A DNA stretch of 64,000 bases, taken from the NCBI RefSeq assembly GCF_000337355.1, contig NZ_AOJH01000105.1, forward strand, positions 33,066-97,065. Reading direction: 5' to 3'. Positions 46,763 to 54,351 of this stretch are shown piece after piece. The notes below the pieces were generated by a model. It was given only the letters and a program-made list of their open reading frames with translations, ran no database searches and was not told the DNA's origin. Each line of letters opens with the position of its first letter. Position 1 is the first letter of the stretch. This DNA is from Halorubrum kocurii JCM 14978 (GTDB lineage: Archaea; Halobacteriota; Halobacteria; Halobacteriales; Haloferacaceae). The position numbers and the translations under genes were made by a program.

Positions 46763-48265
46763 TCACGACGTCCAGAACGCCTTCGTGAACAGCACGAGCA
46801 CGGGGATGATCTCGATCCGGCCGATCCACATCAGGACGATCATCACGGCGCGGGTGCTCATCGGGAACGACGCGAACGTCCCGTACGGGCCCGCCTCACC
46901 GAACGCGGGACCGATGTTGAGGAACGTTGTCGCGGCGGCGCCGAGCGCCTCGAACTCCGTCACGCGGAGCCCGGTTCGCTCCGCGTCGACGACGATCACG
47001 ACGGTGAGCAGGAAGAATATCACGATGCTCAACAGGAGGTACGCGTAGATGTCGCGGATCGCTCCCTCGTCGACCGGCTTTCCCGAGATGCGGACCGGCC
47101 GCACCGCCTCCGGGTGGATCGCGGTGTAGAGGTTCCGGCGGAACGACTTCAGCGCGACCAGCCACCGCAGCGACTTGATCGAGCAGGTCGTCGACCCGAC
47201 CATCCCGCCGATGAACATCCCCATGAACAGCATGTGCTTCGCCGCAGGGGCCCACAGCACGTAGTCGGTGCTGGCGTACCCCGTCGTCGTCACGATGGAG
47301 GCGACGTTGAACACGGCGTGCCGGACCGTCGCCTCCGCGCCGAACGTGACGCTGGGATCGAGGAACAACGCGAAGGCGACGATCGACGCGAGCGTCCCCA
47401 TCGCGCCGAGGTAGAAGTGGAACTCCTCGTTCTTTAAGAGGCGCATCGGCTCGCCGTTGATGGCGAAGTAGATGAGGACGAAGCTCGTCGAGCCGATCAC
47501 CATGAACGGGACGACCGCCCACTGGATGAGCGGGTGGAACGCCCCGACGGAGAGCGGCTCCGGCGAGAACCCGGCGGTCGCGACCGACGTGAACGCGTGC
47601 GCGACCGCGTTGTACAGGTCCATCTGCGGATCGACGGCGAGCCCGAGCAGGAAGTAGACGGCGACCGCGAGCCCGGTAAGCCCGAAGTAGATCCCCCAGA
47701 TGAGCTGTGCGGTCCGAGAGATCTTCGGCGTGAGCTTGTTGACGTCCTGCGTCTGGGTCTCCGTCTCCATCAGCTGGGCCCCGCCGACCCCGATCTCGGA
47801 GAGCACGGCGGTCGCCAAGATGAGGATGCCGAGCCCGCCGAGCCACTGGATCACCTGTCGCCACATCAGGACCGAGCGCGAGTGGAGCGAGAAGTCGACG
47901 AGGACCGTCGCGCCCGTCGTCGTCAGCCCGCTCATCGCCTCGAACATCGCGTTCACCGGGTGCGCGACCGTCCCGACGCCCGCGACGACGAAGGGGATGG
48001 CGCCGACGGCGGCGACGAGGAACCAGATCAGCGCCACCGCGAGGAACGCCTCGCGGGGACCGAGGTCCTCCGCCGGGTCCTTCACCGACCGGAACGCCGC
48101 GCCGACGGCGAGCGAGACCGCGATCGCCGCGAGGAACGGCAGGGGCGATTCGCCGTAATAAATGGCGATCAGCAGCGGGAACGCGATCGGAATCGGGAGG
48201 GCGGTGAGGACGTCGCCGGTGAGTCCGACGCTCGCCCGCCAGCTGACCCGGATCCTGGATGTCAC
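46763..48265 (-). CDS. trkH: TrkH-family potassium channel subunit
   Basis: 500 aa, about ten TM segments. Pore-loop motifs are AMSGLTTTGATVL, SVATAGFSPE, TTTGYASTDY and FLNIGPAFG, all retaining the filter Gly. It begins 7 bp after the double-RCK trkA gene, so the pair is a canonical trkA-trkH unit. About 80 bp separate it from the next trkH. Confidence 0.9.
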   Translation of the reverse strand: MTSRIRVSWRASVGLTGDVLTALPIPIAFPLLIAIYYGESPLPFLAAIAVSLAVGAAFRSVKDPAEDLGPREAFLAVALIWFLVAAVGAIPFVVAGVGTVAHPVNAMFEAMSGLTTTGATVLVDFSLHSRSVLMWRQVIQWLGGLGILILATAVLSEIGVGGAQLMETETQTQDVNKLTPKISRTAQLIWGIYFGLTGLAVAVYFLLGLAVDPQMDLYNAVAHAFTSVATAGFSPEPLSVGAFHPLIQWAVVPFMVIGSTSFVLIYFAINGEPMRLLKNEEFHFYLGAMGTLASIVAFALFLDPSVTFGAEATVRHAVFNVASIVTTTGYASTDYVLWAPAAKHMLFMGMFIGGMVGSTTCSIKSLRWLVALKSFRRNLYTAIHPEAVRPVRISGKPVDEGAIRDIYAYLLLSIVIFFLLTVVIVVDAERTGLRVTEFEALGAAATTFLNIGPAFGEAGPYGTFASFPMSTRAVMIVLMWIGRIEIIPVLVLFTKAFWTS

Positions 48266-48272
48266 GGACCGG

Positions 48273-49610
48273 TCACGCCATCGAGGTGATCTCGCTCACG
48301 GAGTCGGAGTCGACGAGCAGGATCACGTGGTCGCCCGGCTGGAGAACGGTGTCCCCGCGGGGCGTTACGAGCTGGTGACCGCGGGTGATCGCCCCGATGA
48401 CGAACCGGGCGTCGATCTCGGAGACCATCTCGGAGATCGGTCGCCCGACGAGCGCGCACCCCTCGGTGAGTTCGAGCTCGAGGACCTCCGCCTGGTCGTT
48501 TTCGAGGACGGCGATGTTCTCCGCGACGCTCTCGTAAGTGAATCGCGTGATCTCCTCGGCGGTCACCGTGCGGGGGTTGATCGCGATGTCGATGCCGATC
48601 TCCTCGAAGACGGTGACGTAATCGGGGCTGTCCACCACGGCGATCACGCGATCGACCCCGAGCCGCTTCGCGAGCACCGCGACGAGGAGGTTCTGCTCGT
48701 CCGACCCGAGCGCGGTGACGACGATGTCGGAGTCGTCGACGTTCTCCCGCGTGAGGAACTCCGCGTCCGTCGCGTCGTGTTCCATCACGACCGATTTCGG
48801 GAGCTGCTCGGCGAGCCACCGCGCGCGCTCTTGGTCTTTCTCTACAACGCGGGGACGCAGTTCGCGCTCCCCGAGGAGTCGGGCCGTCTGATAGCCGATC
48901 TCGCTGCCCCCGACGATGACGATGTCGTCGGCCTCGTCCGGTGTCGTCTCCGGCGCGACGTCGGTCGCGAACGCCTGCACGCTCTCCGGGCTCCCGATCA
49001 CCACCGCGCGGTCGCCGGCCTCGATGCCGGTGTCGCCGCGTGGAATCGTCAACTCCCCGTCGCGGAACAGCCCCACGAACGTGAGCGACTCGAAGCGGTC
49101 GGCCTCGGAGACGGTCTGCCCGGCGACGGGGCTCCCCTCGGCGATCTCGAACTCGGCCATCTGCACCAGCCCGCTCGCGAACGGGTCGACGTCGATCGCC
49201 GCCGGCAGGCCGATGACGCGGACGATGTTCTCGGCGGTCAGCAGGTCCGTACACACCATGAAGTCGACGCCGAAGGCGCCCTCGTTCCCCTGCCACGTCC
49301 GGAGGAAGTCGGTGCTCTTCACGCGGGCGATCGTAAACCCGTCGCCGAGCGTCTTCGCGGTACCGCAGGCGACGAGGTTCGTCTGGTCGTTGTCGGTGCA
49401 GGCGATAACCATGTCCGCGCGGCCGACGTCCGCCGCCGTCTGGATCTCGGAGGAGGTCCCGTCCCCGGCGATGGTGAGGACGTCGATCTCGTACTTGAGC
49501 TGTTCCGCGCGGTCGGGGTCGACGTCCACGACGACGACCTCGTGGTCCGACGCGAGGCTTCCAGCGATGCTCGTCCCGACCTCGCCGGCCCCGATGACGA
49601 CCACATGCAT
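48273..49610 (-). CDS. trkA: TrkA-type K+ channel regulator, tandem RCK
   Basis: 445 aa with two RCK_N/RCK_C modules, as in classical TrkA. The first Rossmann fold begins HVVVIGAGEVGTSIAGSL and the second IVIVGGSEIGYQTARLLGE (about residue 230). Each is followed by an RCK_C domain (SPVAGQTVSEADRF; GRPISEMVSEIDARF). NAD(H)/ATP sensing by these folds controls the TrkH pore. It is the first gene of the trkA-trkH pair, with a minus-strand AT-rich patch (about 49640-49650) as a possible promoter. Confidence 0.92.
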   Translation of the reverse strand: MHVVVIGAGEVGTSIAGSLASDHEVVVVDVDPDRAEQLKYEIDVLTIAGDGTSSEIQTAADVGRADMVIACTDNDQTNLVACGTAKTLGDGFTIARVKSTDFLRTWQGNEGAFGVDFMVCTDLLTAENIVRVIGLPAAIDVDPFASGLVQMAEFEIAEGSPVAGQTVSEADRFESLTFVGLFRDGELTIPRGDTGIEAGDRAVVIGSPESVQAFATDVAPETTPDEADDIVIVGGSEIGYQTARLLGERELRPRVVEKDQERARWLAEQLPKSVVMEHDATDAEFLTRENVDDSDIVVTALGSDEQNLLVAVLAKRLGVDRVIAVVDSPDYVTVFEEIGIDIAINPRTVTAEEITRFTYESVAENIAVLENDQAEVLELELTEGCALVGRPISEMVSEIDARFVIGAITRGHQLVTPRGDTVLQPGDHVILLVDSDSVSEITSMA

Positions 49611-49715
49611 GGGCTCAACGAGTTACCGGACCCTCAAGTTCGTTACTATCGGGAGCCGAGGGGAGCGCCGCCGTGCGGGACGTCCGAGAGCCGCCACCGG
49701 CGCTCGGCCGGGCGC

Positions 49716-50609
49716 CTACGCCTCCCCGCCGAACGACGAGGGGTCCGTCCACTCGTTCCGCCCCGAGACGGTCCGCTGCGGGAACGGGATCGAGATGCCC
49801 TCCTCGTCGAACCGCGCCTTGACGGCCTTCACGTAGTCGGCGCGCGCCTTCACGAAGTCGGCCCGCGACGGATCGTCGATCCAGATCCGCGACTGCAGGC
49901 CGACGTACGAGTCGGCCAGTTCGGTCAGACGGACCGACGGCGCGGGGTCGTCTAAGATGGCCTCGCTCTTCTCGGCCTCCTCGACGATGATGTCGGTCGC
50001 CTGCTCGACGTCGTCCTCGTAGTCGATCCCGAAGACGAACTTCAGGCGCAGCGTCTTCTTCGCGACCGGGTTCTTCACCACGTCGCCGGTGAGCACGGCG
50101 TTCGGTACCGTGAGCAGTTCGTTGTCGAACGTGCGCACGCGGGTGACCCGGAAGGAGATGTCCTCGACGACGCCCGAGTTGTCCTGCCACTCGATCCAGT
50201 CGCCGATGCGGAACGGCCTGTCCGTGTAGATGAACACGCCGGCGACGAAGTTCTTGATCACGTCCTGCAGCGCGAAGCCGATCGCGAGCGTCGCCGCGGC
50301 GGCGATCGTCGCCAGCGATCGCAGGAACCCCTGATACCCCGCCGCGCCGAACGCGACCGTGACGCCCGCGAACAGCACGAGGAACGCGATGATCTTCTGC
50401 AGCGGCCGCCGCGCGTGCTCGTCGAGGCCCTGCCTGTCGAACACCCGCCGAACGAGCGGCGTGATGACCGCCTTATAAAGGACGTACGTCGCAGCGACGA
50501 CCGCGACGAAGATGGCGGCGTCGATGACGAGACCGGTCAGCGGACCGAGGAACGGCTCCAGCGTCCCCGAGACGGCGACGACCCCGCCCGCGTCGCCCGC
50601 GGCGCTCAT
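49716..50609 (-). CDS. MscS-family mechanosensitive channel
   Basis: 297 aa. Three N-terminal TM segments end in the Gly/Ala-rich pore helix LATIAAAATLAIGFALQDVIKNF (read in two pieces, about 98-120). The beta domain DRPFRIGDWIEW and VPNAVLTGDVVKNP follow, both strong MscS signatures. It releases solutes on hypo-osmotic shock, the reverse need of the K+ uptake genes beside it. It overlaps the upstream YhbY-like gene by one base (TGATG). Confidence 0.92.
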   Translation of the reverse strand: MSAAGDAGGVVAVSGTLEPFLGPLTGLVIDAAIFVAVVAATYVLYKAVITPLVRRVFDRQGLDEHARRPLQKIIAFLVLFAGVTVAFGAAGYQGFLRSLATIAAAATLAIGFALQDVIKNFVAGVFIYTDRPFRIGDWIEWQDNSGVVEDISFRVTRVRTFDNELLTVPNAVLTGDVVKNPVAKKTLRLKFVFGIDYEDDVEQATDIIVEEAEKSEAILDDPAPSVRLTELADSYVGLQSRIWIDDPSRADFVKARADYVKAVKARFDEEGISIPFPQRTVSGRNEWTDPSSFGGEA

Positions 50610-50854
50610 CAGTGGAGCACCGCCGTGTTCCCGCGGGTCTCGATCAGGTCGGCATTGACGGCGTCCGCGAGCTCCGCGGCGAGGTCGTCGGTCGTGGTCC
50701 CGCCTCGAGCCGCTCGGAGGAACTTCACCTTCACGAGCTTGGCGTCGTCGAGCTGGTCAGCCGTCTCGTCGACGACCGAGTCGATACCGTGTTTCCCGAC
50801 CCAGACGGTGACGTCGAGGTCGTGCGCCTCCTTGCGAAGCTGTTGGTCGCTCAT
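50609..50854 (-). CDS. YhbY/CRM-domain RNA-binding protein
   Basis: 81 aa. The start MSDQQLRKEAHDLDVTVWVGKHGI carries the loop corresponding to the GxxG-type RNA-binding turn (GKHGI here). KFLRAARGGTTTDDLAAELA and a closing ETRGNTAVLH match the CRM fold. Homologues associate with ribosomal RNA or pre-ribosomes. The ATG chosen gives the standard length, and the frame is open further upstream. It is translationally coupled to the MscS gene. Confidence 0.85.
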   Translation of the reverse strand: MSDQQLRKEAHDLDVTVWVGKHGIDSVVDETADQLDDAKLVKVKFLRAARGGTTTDDLAAELADAVNADLIETRGNTAVLH

Positions 50855-50943
50855 ACACCGTGGAGTCGGTCGCGCGCATTGAAGCTTGAGGTTCGCGGAC
50901 CGACCCACGAGCCCTGCCAGTCCCTATAAATGCCGCCGACGGT

Positions 50944-51402
50944 TCAGCGCTCGCGCTCGACGTCGCGCTCCGTCTCCACCCAGGCCCGGTGGTTCCGTTC
51001 GACGTACTCCGCGGCGTCTTCCGGCGTCTCCGTCTCCAGCAGCCGGTCGAGCTTCCGATCGAACTGCTCGTCGGTGAGGTCGCCCTCGGCGTACCGGGCC
51101 CGGAGCCGATCGAGCGCGTCCTGCACGGGCTCGGGCTCCTCCCCCACGCCGGCCTCGGCGGTCGACTCGCGCCTGCCGGCCTCGGATCGTTCGCGCCTAC
51201 CGTCATCGACGCGCTCCGCCTCCTCGTCCTCGTCGAACAGCATCGAGACCACCGGTACGATCACGATGTAGCCGAACAGCATGAACGGGAGCCACCAGCC
51301 GAAATCGAGCAGCAGCGCCGCGAGCCACGTCCCCGTCACGACCGTCGCCGCGATACCGCTCGCGTTCCGTCTGAACCGCTCGCGCGTGGAGGAGTCCGCC
51401 AT
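50944..51402 (-). CDS. SHOCT-domain membrane protein
   Basis: 152 aa. Two N-terminal TM segments (about 17-34, 38-55) are followed by a highly charged linker and a C-terminal SHOCT motif (DALDRLRARYAEGDLTDEQF, about 93-112), then an acidic/basic tail. SHOCT domains are short helical pairs thought to mediate oligomerisation. Haloarchaea carry many 2-TM plus SHOCT proteins of unknown role. Confidence 0.8.
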   Translation of the reverse strand: MADSSTRERFRRNASGIAATVVTGTWLAALLLDFGWWLPFMLFGYIVIVPVVSMLFDEDEEAERVDDGRRERSEAGRRESTAEAGVGEEPEPVQDALDRLRARYAEGDLTDEQFDRKLDRLLETETPEDAAEYVERNHRAWVETERDVERER

Positions 51403-51471
51403 CGACGTAGCGGTCGGCGGCCGGAGACAAAGTCGTGTCGGCGGAGCGACCGCATCGCCTGCCGAAGTGAA

Positions 51472-51516
51472 TTAGACTAGTCTAAACTTTTTCTTTGACC
51501 AGAAGTGTATTATATA
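51472..51516 (+). promoter_or_regulatory. DtxR-like palindromic operator and TATA box of the metal importer
   Basis: TTAGACTAGTCTAA (51472-51485) is a perfect 14-bp palindrome of the TTAG...CTAA type bound by DtxR/MntR/SirR metal-dependent repressors. It sits just upstream of TATA-like tattatata (51508-51516), about 25 nt before the znuA-like ATG. Another half site, tctaaac, lies at 51524-51530 inside the initiation region. Confidence 0.65.
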
Positions 51517-51536
51517 CTCCTGTTCTAAACGCCGGT

Positions 51537-52598
51537 ATGCACACTGACGCGAACGGCCCGCCGTCCGTCTCTCGGCGCCGGTTCGCCGCGCTCGGCGGCG
51601 GCGCGCTCGCGGGAGGACTCGCGGGTTGCATCGGGAACGCGACCGACGCTGGCTCGACCGGACCGGGCGACGGGACCGGTGACGACGCCGACGGCTACAC
51701 CGTCGTCGCCTCGTTTTTCACCTTCTACGACTTCGCCGACTCGCTCGCGGAGGGGACGGACGTCTCGGTCGAGAACCTGGTTCCGACCGGGCTGCACGGC
51801 CACGGCTGGGAGCCGGACCCCTCGATCCAGCGCCGGATCACCGACGCCGACGCCCTCGTCCACGTCGGCCCCGACTTCCAGCCGTGGGTCGACCGGGCGA
51901 TCGACACGCTCGCGGCCGAGTCGACCGAGACCGAGCTCGTCAACGCTCGGGCGGGGGTCGACCTCATCGACCTCGCCGACTCGCTGACGGAGGACGAGGC
52001 GGTCGAGGGGGCGAAGGACCCGCACTTTTGGCTCGACCCGCGCCGCGCGAAGGAGGCGGTCGCGAACATCGCCGACGGGCTCGCCAGGGTCGACCCGGAC
52101 CACGAGGCGGCGATCCGGGAGAACGCGACCGCCCTCGACGCGGAGCTCGACGCCCTCGACGAGGAGTGGCGGGCCGTCTTCGACGCGGCCGAGCGCGACG
52201 TGGCGTTCCTCGCCGCGCACAACGCCTTCGCGTACGTCTCCGAGCGGTACGGCGCGACGATCGAGCCGCTCGTCGTGAACCTCGCGGCCAGCAACGACGT
52301 CCGGCCGGCCGACATGCAGCGAGCGCAGGACACCATCGCCGAGCACGGCATCGAGCACATCGGCGCCGCCGTCTTCGAGCCGATCCGCCCGGCGCGCCAG
52401 CTGCTCGACCAGACCGACGTGACGGCCTACTACCCCGTGACGCCGTACGCCGGGACCGCGGAGTCGTGGGTCGAGCGGGGGTGGGGGTACTTCGACATCG
52501 CCCGGGAGGTGAACCTCCCGACGTTCCGGATCCTGCTCGGCGTCGACGACCCCGAGGACGTGACCTTCGCCGACTACGGGCGCAACTTCGAGCCATGA
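51537..52598 (+). CDS. metal ABC transporter substrate-binding protein (ZnuA/TroA family)
   Basis: 353 aa. A TAT/lipobox signal (SRRRFAALGGGALAGGLAGC) is followed by the cluster-9 binding fold. Likely metal ligands are His in HGWEPDPS, His in DPHFWLDPRR and His in AAHNAFAYVSERYG. No His-rich loop of zinc specialists is present. The usual LDPL Asp near the C-terminus is replaced by YPVTPYAG, so the fourth ligand is unclear. With the DtxR-like operator upstream, Mn or Fe is as plausible as Zn. The start at MHTDANG follows from the TATA spacing. Confidence 0.87.
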   Translation: MHTDANGPPSVSRRRFAALGGGALAGGLAGCIGNATDAGSTGPGDGTGDDADGYTVVASFFTFYDFADSLAEGTDVSVENLVPTGLHGHGWEPDPSIQRRITDADALVHVGPDFQPWVDRAIDTLAAESTETELVNARAGVDLIDLADSLTEDEAVEGAKDPHFWLDPRRAKEAVANIADGLARVDPDHEAAIRENATALDAELDALDEEWRAVFDAAERDVAFLAAHNAFAYVSERYGATIEPLVVNLAASNDVRPADMQRAQDTIAEHGIEHIGAAVFEPIRPARQLLDQTDVTAYYPVTPYAGTAESWVERGWGYFDIAREVNLPTFRILLGVDDPEDVTFADYGRNFEP

Positions 52599-53368
52599 GC
52601 GGGTCACGGACCGGGGGCGACGACGGCCCCCTCGTCGAGGCCCGAGACCTGACGTTCGGCTACGCGGCGTCCCCGGTGGTCGAGGACGTGGACCTCCGGG
52701 TCGAGCGCGGCGAGTACGTCGGCATCGTCGGGCCGAACGGCTCGGGGAAGAGCACGCTGCTCCGGCTTCTCCTCGGGCTCCACGAGGCCGACGCGGGGTC
52801 GGCGGAGCTGCTCGGTCACCCCGCTCGGGCGTTCGCGGAGCGCGAGCGCGTCGGCTACGTCGCCCAGGACGTGACGGAGGACGAAAAGCGGATGCCGATC
52901 ACCGTGGCCGAGGTCGTCCTGATGGGTCGGTTCCCGCACGCCGGGTTCGGCCGCGTGACCGCCGCGGACCGCGAGCACGCACGCGAGGCGCTCCGGACCG
53001 TCGGGATCGAACACCTCGCGGACCGGAAGATAACCGCGCTCTCCGGCGGCCAGCGCCAGCGGACCTACATCGCCCGGGCGCTCGCCGGCGAGGCGGAGCT
53101 GCTCGTCTTGGACGAGCCGACGGTCGGCGTCGACGCCGAGTCCGTCGACGCTTTCTTCGACCTCCTCGACGGGCTCGTCGCGGACGGGCTGACCGTCCTG
53201 CTGGTCGAACACGACATCGGCGCCGTCATCGAACACGCCTCGCGGGTCGTCTGCCTCAACCGCGAGGTGTACTTCGACGGCGACCCGGTCGCGTTCGCCG
53301 AGAGCGACGCGCTCGACCGCGCCTACGGGACGAACGTCCGCCGCGAGGAGGGAGGGATCGTCACGTGA
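52595..53368 (+). CDS. znuC: metal ABC transporter ATPase (ZnuC-like)
   Basis: 257 aa. Walker A GPNGSGKSTLLR, signature LSGGQRQRTYIARALAG, Walker B ELLVLDEPTVGVD and switch LLVEHDIGA are all present. The ATPase drives the ZnuB-type permease. It overlaps the upstream binding-protein gene (ATGA) and the downstream permease gene (GTGA), a tightly coupled operon. Metal identity is not determined by the ATPase. Confidence 0.9.
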   Translation: MSGSRTGGDDGPLVEARDLTFGYAASPVVEDVDLRVERGEYVGIVGPNGSGKSTLLRLLLGLHEADAGSAELLGHPARAFAERERVGYVAQDVTEDEKRMPITVAEVVLMGRFPHAGFGRVTAADREHAREALRTVGIEHLADRKITALSGGQRQRTYIARALAGEAELLVLDEPTVGVDAESVDAFFDLLDGLVADGLTVLLVEHDIGAVIEHASRVVCLNREVYFDGDPVAFAESDALDRAYGTNVRREEGGIVT

Positions 53369-54351
53369 CGCCGGCTGCGCTTTCCGCCGTTCTCCTCTCC
53401 GTTCCCCTTGTGTCCGCCCCCTACGACCTCCTCGCCCGGCTCGTCGGGCTGTGGAGCGACGGGCTCGGGTGGGTCGGCGAGCGGTTGGGGATCGAGATGC
53501 TCGACTACGTGTTCATGCACCACGCGTTCCTCGTCGGCGCGCTCATCGCGGTGATGGCGCCGCTGATCGGCACCTTCCTCGTCCACCGCCAGCTGGCGCT
53601 GATCGGCGACGCGCTCGCGCACACCGCGTTCGCGGGCGTCGCCGTCGGACTCTTTGTCAACTCGCTGCTCGGAACCGGGATCTCCCCGTACGTCACGGCG
53701 ATCGTCGTCGCCGTGATCGCCGCGCTGGCGATCGAGCTGATCTCGGAGACGACCGACGCGTACAACGACGTGTCGATGGCGATCGTGCTCTCGACCGGGT
53801 TTGCGCTCGGCGCGGTCCTCATCAGCCTGAACACCGGTGGGCTCGCGGTCGGCATCAACCAGTACCTGTTCGGGAACCTCTCGACCGTCTCCCGGGAGAA
53901 CGCCGTCCTGCTGGTCGTCCTGTTCGCGGTCGTCGCGCTGGTCGTCACGGTGACGTACAAACAGCTGCTGTACGTGACCTTCGACGAGACCGCCGCCCGG
54001 GTCGCCGGCGTCAACGTCCCGTGGTACAACCGGCTGATGACGACGCTGACCGCCCTCGTCGTCGTGGGCGCGATGCAGATCATGGGCGTCATCCTGGTCG
54101 CGGCCATGCTCGTCGTCCCGGTCGCGGCGGCGGCCCAGCTCGCCCGCGGGTTCCGCGAGGCGCTGCTCGCGTCCGTCGTGCTCGCGCAGATCGCCGTGCT
54201 CGCGGGGATCACGCTATCGTTCCACTACAACACAACCGCCGGCGGCACCATCGTTCTCGTCGCCGTCGCGGTGTACATCGCGTCGGTGCTCGCCGGGAAG
54301 GCGCAGTCGCGACGGGCCGGTGAGGAGCCGCTCCCGACCCCGGAGGACTAG
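53365..54351 (+). CDS. znuB: metal ABC transporter permease (ZnuB-like)
   Basis: 328 aa, GTG start, about nine TM segments. The stretches MHHAFLVGALIAVMAPLIGTF, RQLALIGDALAHTAFAGVA and QIMGVILVAAMLVVPVAAA are typical of cluster-9 (ABC-3) permeases. The stop overlaps the convergent MMPL gene so that a single CTAG at 54348-54351 serves as stop on both strands. It is the last gene of the importer operon. Confidence 0.9.
   Translation: MTPAALSAVLLSVPLVSAPYDLLARLVGLWSDGLGWVGERLGIEMLDYVFMHHAFLVGALIAVMAPLIGTFLVHRQLALIGDALAHTAFAGVAVGLFVNSLLGTGISPYVTAIVVAVIAALAIELISETTDAYNDVSMAIVLSTGFALGAVLISLNTGGLAVGINQYLFGNLSTVSRENAVLLVVLFAVVALVVTVTYKQLLYVTFDETAARVAGVNVPWYNRLMTTLTALVVVGAMQIMGVILVAAMLVVPVAAAAQLARGFREALLASVVLAQIAVLAGITLSFHYNTTAGGTIVLVAVAVYIASVLAGKAQSRRAGEEPLPTPED

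Noticed and set aside
46763..48265. Apparent loss of a filter Gly in the fourth pore loop of the 500-aa TrkH
   Set aside because: Aligning FLNIGPAFG with the bacterial TrkH loop form LNNLGPGLG shows the Gly is retained, so the pore looks normal.
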